Shown here: piece by piece, positions 18,355 to 27,820 of the stretch
Layout of the letters: the number at the start of each line of letters is the position of its first letter
Numbering within the stretch: the first letter of the stretch is position 1
NCBI RefSeq assembly: GCF_014204515.1
Contig: NZ_JACHLI010000020.1
Location: 62,001-126,000, forward strand
DNA: 64,000 nucleotides
Source: Pseudomonas nitroreducens
GTDB taxonomy: Bacteria; Pseudomonadota; Gammaproteobacteria; Pseudomonadales; Pseudomonadaceae
Direction of reading: 5' to 3'
Notes under the pieces: model-generated
Seen by the model: only the letters and a program-made list of their open reading frames with translations
What the model was told of the DNA's origin: nothing
The model's database searches: none
Program-made: the position numbers and the translations under genes

Positions 18355-19962
18355 ATGACCATTCTTAACACCCAGATCAATACGCGCTCCCCGGAATACG
18401 CCGCCAACGCCGCGACCATGCTGGAGAACGTCCAGGACCTGCGCGCCGTCCTCGGCCGCGTCCACGAAGGCGGCGGCGCCGCTGCCCAGGCCAAGCACAC
18501 CGCGCGCGGCAAGCTGCTGGTACGCGAGCGCATCAACCGCCTGCTCGACGCCGGCTCGCCCTTCCTCGAAGTCTCCGCCCTCGCCGCCCATGAGGTGTAC
18601 GGCGAAGACGTCGCCGCCGCCGGCGTGGTCGCCGGTATCGGCCGCGTGGAAGGCGTGGAATGCATGATCGTCGGCAACGACGCCACGGTGAAAGGCGGCA
18701 GCTACTACCCGCTGACCGTGAAGAAACACCTGCGCGCCCAGACCATCGCCCAGCAGAATCGCCTGCCGTGCATCTACCTGGTGGACTCGGGCGGCGCCAA
18801 CCTGCCGCGCCAGGACGAGGTGTTCCCCGACCGCGAGCACTTCGGCCGGATCTTCTTCAACCAGGCCAACATGAGCGCCCAGGGCATCCCGCAGATCGCC
18901 GTGGTGATGGGCTCCTGCACCGCCGGCGGCGCCTACGTGCCGGCGATGAGCGACGAGACCATCATGGTCCGCGAGCAGGCCACCATCTTCCTCGCCGGCC
19001 CACCGCTGGTGAAGGCCGCCACCGGTGAAGTGGTGAGCGCCGAGGACCTGGGCGGTGCCGACGTGCACTGCAAGACCTCCGGCGTGGCCGACCATTACGC
19101 CGAGGACGACGAGCACGCGCTGGCCATCGCCCGCCGCTGCATCGCCAACCTCAACTGGAGCAAGCAGGGCCAGCTCAATACCCGTGCCCCGCGCGCGCCG
19201 CTGTACGCCAGCGACGAGCTGTACGGGGTGATCCCGGTGGACAGCAAGCAGCCCTTCGACGTGCGCGAGATCATCGCCCGCCTGGTCGACGGCAGCGAAT
19301 TCGACGAGTTCAAGGCACTGTTCGGCACCACCCTGGTGTGCGGCTTCGCCCACCTGCACGGCTACCCGGTGGCGATCCTCGCCAACAACGGCATTCTCTT
19401 CGCCGAAGCCGCGCAGAAAGGCGCGCACTTCATCGAACTGGCCTGCCAGCGCGGCATCCCGCTGGTGTTCCTGCAGAACATCACCGGCTTCATGGTCGGC
19501 CAGAAGTACGAGGCCGGCGGCATCGCCAAGCACGGCGCCAAGCTGGTCACCGCGGTGGCCTGCGCCCAGGTGCCGAAGTTCACCGTGATCATCGGCGGCA
19601 GCTTCGGCGCCGGTAACTACGGCATGTGCGGCCGCGCCTACGACCCGCGCTTCCTGTGGATGTGGCCCAACGCGCGGATCGGCGTGATGGGCGGCGAACA
19701 GGCCGCAGGCGTGCTGGCCCAGGTCAAGCGCGAGCAGGCCGAACGCGCCGGCAACGCACTGTCCGCCGAGGACGAGGCGAAGATCAAGGCGCCGATCCTC
19801 GAACAGTACGAGCGCCAGGGTCACCCCTACTACTCCAGCGCGCGCCTGTGGGACGACGGCGTCATTGACCCGGCGCAGACTCGTGACGTGCTCGGCCTGG
19901 CCCTCTCCGCCTCGCTCAACGCGCCGGTCGAAGCCACGCGCTTCGGCGTATTCAGGATGTAA
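18355..19962 (+). CDS. liuB: 3-methylcrotonyl-CoA carboxylase, carboxyltransferase (beta) subunit
   Basis: 535 residues with two crotonase-fold carboxyltransferase halves. The N-half has MGSCTAGGAYVPAMSDETIM; the C-half has IIGGSFGAGNYGMCGRAYDP and MGGEQAAGVLAQVKREQ. These are characteristic of MCC beta subunits. It transfers carboxyl from carboxybiotin on LiuD to 3-methylcrotonyl-CoA, giving 3-methylglutaconyl-CoA. GGAGAA lies just before ATG 18355. It is the partner of LiuD, two genes downstream. Confidence 0.95.
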   Translation: MTILNTQINTRSPEYAANAATMLENVQDLRAVLGRVHEGGGAAAQAKHTARGKLLVRERINRLLDAGSPFLEVSALAAHEVYGEDVAAAGVVAGIGRVEGVECMIVGNDATVKGGSYYPLTVKKHLRAQTIAQQNRLPCIYLVDSGGANLPRQDEVFPDREHFGRIFFNQANMSAQGIPQIAVVMGSCTAGGAYVPAMSDETIMVREQATIFLAGPPLVKAATGEVVSAEDLGGADVHCKTSGVADHYAEDDEHALAIARRCIANLNWSKQGQLNTRAPRAPLYASDELYGVIPVDSKQPFDVREIIARLVDGSEFDEFKALFGTTLVCGFAHLHGYPVAILANNGILFAEAAQKGAHFIELACQRGIPLVFLQNITGFMVGQKYEAGGIAKHGAKLVTAVACAQVPKFTVIIGGSFGAGNYGMCGRAYDPRFLWMWPNARIGVMGGEQAAGVLAQVKREQAERAGNALSAEDEAKIKAPILEQYERQGHPYYSSARLWDDGVIDPAQTRDVLGLALSASLNAPVEATRFGVFRM

Positions 19963-19964
19963 GC

Positions 19965-20031
19965 GGCGGCAGGCTACAGGCGGCAGGCAGGAGCGCTCTT
20001 GCCTGCCGCCTGCAGCCTGAGGCCTGCAGCC
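19965..20031. repeat. Intercistronic inverted repeat between liuB and liuC
   Basis: GGCAGGCTACAGGCGGCAGG faces CTTGCCTGCCGCCTGCAGCC across a short spacer. It is related in base pattern to the element between liuA and liuB. Confidence 0.6.
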
Positions 20032-20047
20032 CTTGAGGACTCTTTAC

Positions 20048-20845
20048 ATGAGCACCTTTGAAACCATTGAGCTTCATATCGACCCGCGCGGCGTCGCCAA
20101 CTTCTGGCTGAACCGCCCGGAGAAGAACAACGCCTTCAATGCCCAGACCATCGCCGAGCTGATCCAGGCGCTGGCCGCCGTGGCCAACGACGACCGCGTG
20201 CGCCTCGTCGTGCTGCGCGGCCGTGGCCGGCACTTCTGTGGCGGCGCGGACCTTGCGTGGATGCAGGAATCCGTGCAGCTGGACTACCAGGGCAACCTGG
20301 CCGACGCCCAGCAGCTCGCCGAACTGCTCTACAACCTGCACCAGTTGAACAAGCCGACCCTTGCCGTGGTCCAGGGCGCAGCCTTTGGCGGCGGCGTCGG
20401 GCTGGTGGCCTGCTGCGACATGGCGCTGGCCGCCGAAGACGCGCAGTTCTGCCTGTCCGAAGTGCGTATCGGCCTGATCCCGGCGACCATCGGTCCCTTC
20501 GTCACCAAGGCCATCGGCCAGCGCGCCGCCACCCGCTACGCCATGACCGCCGAGCGCTTCAGCGGCATCCGCGCCCGCGAGCTGGGCCTGGTGGACGAGC
20601 ACCATCCGGCCGCCGAACTGGACGAGAAAGCCGACGCCTGGATCGCCAACCTGCTGAATAACAGTCCGGCGGCCCTGGTGGCCTGCAAGGCGCTGTTCCA
20701 CGAAATCGGCGCCGGTGAACTGACCCCAGAACGCCGCCGCTACACCGAAGCCGCCATCGCCCGCATCCGCATCAGCCCCGAGGGGCAGGAAGGCCTGCGC
20801 GCCTTCCTGGAAAAACGCAAACCGGCCTGGCAGGAGCAAGTCTGA
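20048..20845 (+). CDS. liuC: 3-methylglutaconyl-CoA hydratase
   Basis: 265 residues from ATG 20048, chosen for GAGGA at proper spacing; an ATG 5 codons earlier has none. Crotonase fold: oxyanion-hole segments GRHFCGGADLAWM and QGAAFGGGVGLVACCDMALA. It hydrates 3-methylglutaconyl-CoA to HMG-CoA. The stop codon shares one base with the liuD start (TGATG), so C and D are translationally coupled. Confidence 0.93.
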   Translation: MSTFETIELHIDPRGVANFWLNRPEKNNAFNAQTIAELIQALAAVANDDRVRLVVLRGRGRHFCGGADLAWMQESVQLDYQGNLADAQQLAELLYNLHQLNKPTLAVVQGAAFGGGVGLVACCDMALAAEDAQFCLSEVRIGLIPATIGPFVTKAIGQRAATRYAMTAERFSGIRARELGLVDEHHPAAELDEKADAWIANLLNNSPAALVACKALFHEIGAGELTPERRRYTEAAIARIRISPEGQEGLRAFLEKRKPAWQEQV

Positions 20846-22806
20846 TGAAGAAGATCGATACCCTGCTGGTGGCCAACCGCGGCGAGATCGCCTGCCGCGT
20901 GATGCGCACCGCCAAGGCCCTGGGCCTGACCACCGTGGCCGTGCACAGCGCCACCGACCGCAATGCCCGCCACGTCGAAGAGGCGGACATCGCCATCGAC
21001 CTGGGCGGCGCCAAGCCCGCTGAAAGCTACCTGCGCGCCGACGCCGTGCTGGCCGCCGCCAAGGCCGCCGGCGCCCAGGCCATCCACCCCGGTTACGGCT
21101 TCCTCTCGGAGAACGCCGGCTTCGCCCGCGCCTGCGAAGAGGCCGGGCTGGTGTTCCTCGGCCCGCCGGCCAGCGCCATCGACGCCATGGGCAGCAAGTC
21201 CGCCGCCAAGGCGCTGATGGAAACCGCCGGCGTGCCGCTGGTGCCCGGCTACCACGGCGAGGCCCAGGACTATGCGACCTTCCAGCGCGAGGCGCAGCGC
21301 ATCGGCTATCCGGTGCTGCTCAAGGCCGCGGCCGGTGGTGGCGGCAAGGGCATGAAGGTGGTCGAGCGCGAGGCCGAACTGGCCGAAGCGCTGGAATCCG
21401 CCCAGCGTGAAGCGCAGTCCGGCTTCGGCGACTCGCGCATGCTGGTGGAGAAATACCTGACCAAGCCGCGCCACGTGGAAATCCAGGTGTTCGCCGACCA
21501 GCACGGCCACTGCCTGTACCTCAACGAACGCGACTGCTCGATCCAGCGCCGCCACCAGAAAGTGGTGGAGGAAGCGCCGGCGCCGGGGCTGTCCACTGAA
21601 CTGCGCGCCGCCATGGGCGAGTCCGCCGTACGTGCCGCCCAGGCCATCGGCTACGTCGGCGCTGGTACTGTCGAGTTCCTCTACGACGAAGGCAGCGGCC
21701 AGTTCTTCTTCATGGAAATGAACACCCGCCTGCAGGTGGAACACCCGGTCACCGAAGCCATCACCGGCCTCGACCTGGTGGCCTGGCAGATCCGCGTCGC
21801 CCGTGGCGAGCCGCTGCCGATCACCCAGGAACAGGTGCCGCTGATGGGCCACGCTATCGAAGTGCGCCTGTATGCCGAAGACCCGGAAGGTGGCTTCCTG
21901 CCCGCCAGCGGCCACCTCGCGCTGTACCGCGAACCCGCCGCCGGCCCCGGCCGCCGCACCGACAGCGGCATTCGCGAGGGCGACGACATCTCGCCGTTCT
22001 ACGACCCGATGCTGGCCAAGCTGATCGCCTGGGGCGAGAACCGCGAGGAAGCCCGCCAGCGCCTGCTGTCGATGCTGGCGGAAACCGCCGTCGGCGGCTT
22101 CAAGACCAACCTGGCCTTCCTGCGCCGCGTGCTGGCCCACCCGGCCTTCGCCGAAGGCGAGCTGGACACCGGCTTCATCGGCCGCTACCAGGACACCCTG
22201 CTGCCGGCTTCCACCGCCCTGCCCGAACGCTTCTGGCAGCTCGCCGCCGAAGCCTGGGTGCAGAGCGAAGCCGCCCGCGTACGCGCTGACGATGCCCATT
22301 CGCCATGGTCCGCCCAGAGCGGCTGGCGCAGCGGCCTGCCGGGGGAAACCGACCTGCACCTGTTGGCCAAGGGCGAGTCCCAGGTGGTGCGCCTGCGCCA
22401 TGCCGATGGCCAGCGTATCGCCAAGCTGGATGGTCAGTGGCTGGATGTAAAGGATGGTGAAGTCCGTCGCCGTCATCAGGTGATCCGCCGTGGCGACCAC
22501 CTCTATCTGGAATGGAACGGCGAGCTGATAAGCGTGCAGCGCTTCGACCCCATCGCCGAGGCCGAAGCCGCGCATTCGCACCAGGGTGGCCTGGGCGCGC
22601 CGATGAACGGCAGCATCGTGCGCATTCTGGTCGAACCCGGCCAGAGCGTCGAAGCCGGCGCCGCGCTGGTGGTGCTCGAAGCCATGAAGATGGAACACAG
22701 CATTCGCGCGCCGCACGCTGGCGTGGTGAAATCGCTGTATTGCAGCGAAGGCGAGCTGGTGTCCGAAGGCACCGCGTTGGTGGAGCTGGAAGAAGCGCCG
22801 GCCTGA
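20845..22806 (+). CDS. liuD: 3-methylcrotonyl-CoA carboxylase, biotin carboxylase (alpha) subunit
   Basis: 653 residues. The biotin carboxylase domain (about 1-450) begins LLVANRGEIACRVMRTAKAL and carries the ATP-grasp glycine loop AAAGGGGKGMKVVE and MEMNTRLQVEHPVTE. A linker and a C-terminal biotinyl domain follow, with VLEAMKMEHSI (biotinyl Lys615). It carboxylates its own biotin using ATP and bicarbonate for LiuB. It ends before a 364-bp repeat-filled gap that separates it from liuE. Confidence 0.95.
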   Translation: MKKIDTLLVANRGEIACRVMRTAKALGLTTVAVHSATDRNARHVEEADIAIDLGGAKPAESYLRADAVLAAAKAAGAQAIHPGYGFLSENAGFARACEEAGLVFLGPPASAIDAMGSKSAAKALMETAGVPLVPGYHGEAQDYATFQREAQRIGYPVLLKAAAGGGGKGMKVVEREAELAEALESAQREAQSGFGDSRMLVEKYLTKPRHVEIQVFADQHGHCLYLNERDCSIQRRHQKVVEEAPAPGLSTELRAAMGESAVRAAQAIGYVGAGTVEFLYDEGSGQFFFMEMNTRLQVEHPVTEAITGLDLVAWQIRVARGEPLPITQEQVPLMGHAIEVRLYAEDPEGGFLPASGHLALYREPAAGPGRRTDSGIREGDDISPFYDPMLAKLIAWGENREEARQRLLSMLAETAVGGFKTNLAFLRRVLAHPAFAEGELDTGFIGRYQDTLLPASTALPERFWQLAAEAWVQSEAARVRADDAHSPWSAQSGWRSGLPGETDLHLLAKGESQVVRLRHADGQRIAKLDGQWLDVKDGEVRRRHQVIRRGDHLYLEWNGELISVQRFDPIAEAEAAHSHQGGLGAPMNGSIVRILVEPGQSVEAGAALVVLEAMKMEHSIRAPHAGVVKSLYCSEGELVSEGTALVELEEAPA

Positions 22807-22817
22807 CGCCGGCATTT

Positions 22818-23122
22818 GTAGGGCGCATAACGCGCCAGCGCTATCCGCCGCCGGACAACGGCGGATAAAGCGTGCCGCTTTATGCGCCCTACCTGGCTGA
22901 ATGGCGCACACCGATGCAGGCAGTGGCAGAGGACAGTCCCCTCTCCCTATGGGAGAGGGTTAAAGTGAGGGGAAGCCCCGCTGCGGTCGGCCAGCCCTCA
23001 CCCCAGCCCTCTCCCAGGGGGAGAGGGAGTATCCGAGCCGGGCGGACCTTCCGCGTGAACCGGAAGCCTCCCGCCGCTGAGAACAGTCCCCTCTCCCTTC
23101 AGGGAGAGGGCTAGGGAGAGGG
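22818..23122. repeat. Family B and C repeats between liuD and liuE
   Basis: The 364-bp gap contains one complete family B inverted repeat (22818-22892). Three to four family C units follow (22939-23122): CCCTCTCCC/GGGAGAGGG alternating in orientation. No gene is visible. The position inside an operon means liuE may receive less transcript than liuA-D or have its own start (inference). Confidence 0.75.
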
Positions 23123-23170
23123 TGCCGAACACTGCGCACCCTCCTCCACGAAACACTACGAGGACCACAA

Positions 23171-24073
23171 ATGACCCTGCCAACATCCGTCCGCCTGGTC
23201 GAAGTCGGCCCGCGCGACGGCCTGCAGAACGAGAAACAGCCCATCGCCGTCGCCGACAAGGTGCGCCTGGTGGACGACCTCACCGCCGCCGGCCTGGGCT
23301 ACATCGAAGTCGGCAGCTTCGTCTCGCCCAAGTGGGTGCCGCAGATGGCCGGTTCGGCCGAAGTCTTCGCCGGCATCCAGCAGAAAGCCGGCGTCACCTA
23401 CGCGGCCCTGGCGCCAAACATGAAGGGCTTCGAGGCCGCACTGGAATCGCAGGTCAAGGAAGTGGCGGTGTTCGCCGCCGCCTCCGAGGCCTTCTCGCAG
23501 AAGAACATCAACTGCTCGATCAAGGAGAGCCTGGAGCGCTTCGTTCCGGTGATGGAAGCGGCGCGCCAGCACGGTGTGCGCGTGCGCGGCTACGTCTCCT
23601 GCGTGCTCGGCTGCCCCTACCAGGGTGAGGTGGACGCGGAACAGGTCGCCGCCGTCGCTGCGGAATTGCACGCCATGGGCTGCTATGAAGTTTCCCTGGG
23701 CGACACCATCGGCGTCGGCACCGCCGGTGCCACCCGGCACATGTTCGAAGTCGTCGGCCAGCGCGTGCCACGCGCGCAACTGGCCGGGCACTTCCACGAC
23801 ACCTACGGCCAGGCCACGGCGAACGTCTACGCGAGCCTGCTGGAAGGCATCGCGGTGTTCGACAGCTCGGTCGCCGGCCTCGGCGGTTGCCCCTACGCCA
23901 AGGGCGCCACCGGCAACGTCGCCACCGAGGATGTGCTCTACCTGCTCAACGGCCTGGGCATCCACACCGGCATCGACCTGGACCTGCTGATCGACGCCGG
24001 CCAGCGCATCTGCTCGGTGCTCGACAAGCCCAACGGCTCACGCGTGGCCAAGGCGCAGCTGTCCAAGCGCTGA
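23171..24073 (+). CDS. liuE: Hydroxymethylglutaryl-CoA lyase
   Basis: 300 residues, TIM-barrel HMGL-like family. The N-terminal VEVGPRDGLQNE carries the catalytic Arg/Asp pair. The signature SSVAGLGGCPYAKGATGN contains the active-site Cys240, and HFHDTYGQA supplies metal ligands. It splits HMG-CoA to acetoacetate and acetyl-CoA, ending the leucine pathway. The acetoacetate can be used by the acetoacetyl-CoA synthetase encoded 6 kb downstream. Confidence 0.94.
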   Translation: MTLPTSVRLVEVGPRDGLQNEKQPIAVADKVRLVDDLTAAGLGYIEVGSFVSPKWVPQMAGSAEVFAGIQQKAGVTYAALAPNMKGFEAALESQVKEVAVFAAASEAFSQKNINCSIKESLERFVPVMEAARQHGVRVRGYVSCVLGCPYQGEVDAEQVAAVAAELHAMGCYEVSLGDTIGVGTAGATRHMFEVVGQRVPRAQLAGHFHDTYGQATANVYASLLEGIAVFDSSVAGLGGCPYAKGATGNVATEDVLYLLNGLGIHTGIDLDLLIDAGQRICSVLDKPNGSRVAKAQLSKR

Positions 24074-24151
24074 GGCCAGCACGGACCGTAGGGCGGATAT
24101 CGACCCCCCTGGCTTGATCGCGCTTCTACGTGAACTTCTGCGCAAGGATCT

Positions 24152-24545
24152 GCCCTCTCCCTAACCCTCTCCCTGAAGGGAGAGGGGACTGGTTCGGTGC
24201 AGGTTGAAACTAATGAGTCAGTTGGCACAGACGGCTCCCTCTCCCTTCAGGGAGAGGGCTGGGGAGAGGGAGAAACCAAGCCACGGGCTTCCGGAAAGAA
24301 GAAAGTTGCTCCTACCAAGGGGCACTGTGTTCAACGGCTGTCGTAGGAGCGGACTCCGTCCGCGATGGCCCCGCACAAACCGGGAAACAATCGCGGACGG
24401 AGTCCGCTCCTACGCGGTGCCCACCCGTTCAGCAATGCTGACCCTGCTGCCACATCCCGGTACAGGATCGTAGGGCGCATAAAGCGGCACGCTTTATCCG
24501 CCACCAGCCCATCGGCGGATAACGCCGATGGCGTTATACGCCCTA
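24152..24545. repeat. Repeat block downstream of liuE (families C, A, B)
   Basis: The 663-bp gap 24074-24736 contains family C units (24152-24271), a family A inverted repeat (24343-24413) and a family B inverted repeat (24470-24545). A second family A copy lies at 24580-24650. No ORF with coding character is visible in the gap. Confidence 0.75.
24343..24465 (+). repeat. 123-bp direct repeat, copy 1
   Basis: Identical over 123 bp, with one mismatch, to 24580-24702. The unit is a family A inverted repeat plus about 52 bp of unique leader running from GCGGTGCCCACCCGTTCAGC to CATCCCGGTACAG. Copy 2 abuts the hbcR leader, so this copy looks like a duplication of that leader followed by insertion of a family B repeat between the two. 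Confidence 0.9.
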
Positions 24546-24579
24546 CTCGATGCCGGCCCGCCCACATTGATCTCAACCT

Positions 24580-24702
24580 GTAGGAGCGGACTCCGTCCGC
24601 GATGGCCCCGCACAAGCCGGGAAACAATCGCGGACGGAGTCCGCTCCTACGCGGTGCCCACCCGTTCAGCAATGCTGACCCTGCTGCCACATCCCGGTAC
24701 AG
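24580..24702 (+). repeat. 123-bp direct repeat, copy 2 (next to hbcR)
   Basis: Second copy of the direct repeat; it ends 34 bp before the hbcR start codon. The only difference from copy 1 is CACAAGCC versus CACAAACC in the spacer of the inverted repeat. Confidence 0.9.
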
Positions 24703-24736
24703 TGCGCCCTCTGTCCACCCCGCGCACGGCCTGCCC

Positions 24737-26150
<1,414 letters not shown>

Positions 26151-26161
<11 letters not shown>

Positions 26162-26188
26162 AAACGAGACACGTCTCAAAATAGAGAC
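26151..26188 (+). promoter_or_regulatory. Candidate upstream activator sequence for HbcR
   Basis: Around and after the hbcR stop codon there is a cluster of GAGAC/GTCTC half sites. It comprises the dyad GAGACACGTCTC (26166-26177), GAGAC at 26184-26188, and a further GTCTC at 26241-26245. The first dyad lies about 145-155 bp upstream of the -24 element, a normal distance for sigma-54 enhancers. TCTCGT/ACGAGA (26151-26169) also forms a small hairpin over the stop codon. The enhancer role is inferred. Confidence 0.45.
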
Positions 26189-26320
26189 AAACCCGCGAAC
26201 TGCGATAAAACGGGAAAATATCCCCAGCGGCGCCGCCAATGTCTCCAATCCGAGAAAAAGCTTTGCCGCCACTTACTATCATTCTCAAAATAAGACTTGT
26301 AAATCAATTAGTTACAGTCT

Positions 26321-26336
26321 TGGCACAGTCCTGGCT
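26321..26336 (+). promoter_or_regulatory. Sigma-54 (-24/-12) promoter of the porin-gntP-bdhA operon
   Basis: TGGCACAGTCCTGGCT differs from the sigma-54 consensus TGGCACrnnnnTTGCw by one base and has the correct GG-to-GC spacing. It lies 132 bp before the porin start, between a sigma-54 activator gene and its expected targets. It is the only such match I noticed in the 307-bp gap 26162-26468, which is also AT-rich. Confidence 0.8.
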
Positions 26337-26468
26337 ATAGCGTCTGTCGCGGCACCCGTCCGCACAGCCGACATAACAACAATCAACGCTGCCCGAACGC
26401 GAACCTACCCCAGCGGACACCACGGCTAGTCCCGCTTCGCACACGGCGCCGCGCCAGGAGATCACCCG

Positions 26469-27734
26469 ATGAGCCGCTCCAAGCTCAATCATGCCGCCGC
26501 CCTGACCGCCCTCGGTTCCACCCTCGCCCTCTCGCCCCAGGCCTTCGCCGAATTCATCGCCGACAGCAAGGCCAGCGTCGAACTGCGCAACTTCTACTTC
26601 AACCGCGACTTCCGCCAGGACAACGCCGCGCAGTCCAAGCAGGAAGAGTGGGCGCAGGGCTTCCTGCTGCGCTACGAATCCGGCTACACCGAAGGCACCA
26701 TCGGCGTGGGCGTGGATGCCCTCGGTCTGCTGGGCGTGAAGCTGGACTCCAGCCCCGACCGCGCCGGCTCCGGTCTGCTGCCGCGCGATGTGCAGAAGAA
26801 AAACGGCGCACCGGACGACTACAGCGAACTGGGCCTGACCGCCAAGCTGCGTGCCTCGAAAAGCACCCTGAAGATCGGCACCCTGCTGCCCAAGCTGCCC
26901 ACCGTGCTGGCCAACGATTCGCGCCTGCTGCCGCAGACCTTCGAGGGCGCGCACCTGAATTCCGCCGAGTTCGCCGGCCTGACCTTCGACGGCGGCCGCC
27001 TGCGCCAGGTGAGTCAGCGCGACTCCTCCAACCGCGAGGACATGACCGTCACCAGCGGCAGCGCGCGCGGCATCGTTGCCACCGACAGCAGCGACCAGTT
27101 CGACTTCGCCGGCCTCAGCTACAAGTGGACGCCGCAGCTGACCACCGGCTACAGCTACGCCAAGCTCGACGGTCTCTACGACCAGCACATCGTCAACCTC
27201 GTGCACGTGCTGCCCATCGCTGCCGGCCAGTCGCTGAAGACCGACCTGCGCTACGCGCGCTCCGACGACGACGGCCACAGCAACGTCGACAACCGCGCCT
27301 TCGGCGCCATGCTCACCTACACCCTGGGCGGCCACGGCTTCGGCGCCGGCTACCAGAAGATGAGCGGCGACACCGGCTTCGCCTACATCGGCGGCACCGA
27401 CGCCTTCCTGGTCAACTTCGTACAGATCGGCGACTTCGCCAACCGCGACGAGAAGTCCTGGCAGGCGCGCTACGACTATGACTTCGCCGCCCTCGGGGTG
27501 CCGGGCCTGACCTTCATGACGCGCTACCTGTCCGGCGACAACATCGAGCTGGGCGCGGGCAAGCCCGAAGGCAAGGAGTGGGAGCGCGACACCGACATCG
27601 GCTACGTGGTGCAGAACGGCCCGCTGAAGAACTTCGGCGTGAAATGGCGCAACGCGACGGTACGCTCCAGCCACTTCGGCAACGACCTCGACGAGAACCG
27701 CCTGATCCTCAGCTACGTGCTGCCGCTCTGGTAA
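26469..27734 (+). CDS. OprD-family outer-membrane porin
   Basis: 421 residues with a signal peptide (MSRSKLNHAAALTALGSTLA, then LSPQAFA-EF). The mature N-terminus EFIADSKASVELRNFYFNRD is the OprD hallmark, and the chain ends in an aromatic outer-membrane signal (ILSYVLPLW). OprD porins are 18-stranded barrels for carboxylate-bearing solutes, so uptake of 3-hydroxybutyrate or similar hydroxyacids is likely given the operon. AGGAG precedes ATG 26469. Confidence 0.88.
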   Translation: MSRSKLNHAAALTALGSTLALSPQAFAEFIADSKASVELRNFYFNRDFRQDNAAQSKQEEWAQGFLLRYESGYTEGTIGVGVDALGLLGVKLDSSPDRAGSGLLPRDVQKKNGAPDDYSELGLTAKLRASKSTLKIGTLLPKLPTVLANDSRLLPQTFEGAHLNSAEFAGLTFDGGRLRQVSQRDSSNREDMTVTSGSARGIVATDSSDQFDFAGLSYKWTPQLTTGYSYAKLDGLYDQHIVNLVHVLPIAAGQSLKTDLRYARSDDDGHSNVDNRAFGAMLTYTLGGHGFGAGYQKMSGDTGFAYIGGTDAFLVNFVQIGDFANRDEKSWQARYDYDFAALGVPGLTFMTRYLSGDNIELGAGKPEGKEWERDTDIGYVVQNGPLKNFGVKWRNATVRSSHFGNDLDENRLILSYVLPLW

Positions 27735-27820
27735 CCGCCTGAACGCCTGATCGTCAAGCAAGCCCACTACAACAAGAACGAAGCGCGGTCCCAGGCCGCG
27801 CGACAACTGGAGATACTTCG

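Noticed and set aside
16597..19824. Open frame of more than 1000 codons on the minus strand across liuR-liuA-liuB
   Set aside because: It mirrors the high-GC third positions of the liu genes, is His/Ala/Gly/Val-rich with no family features, and crosses three certain genes; it is an antisense shadow.
24074..24736. Small frames inside the repeat block before hbcR
   Set aside because: They translate the inverted repeats themselves (GRSPLLR-type peptides recur in several gaps), so they are not genes.
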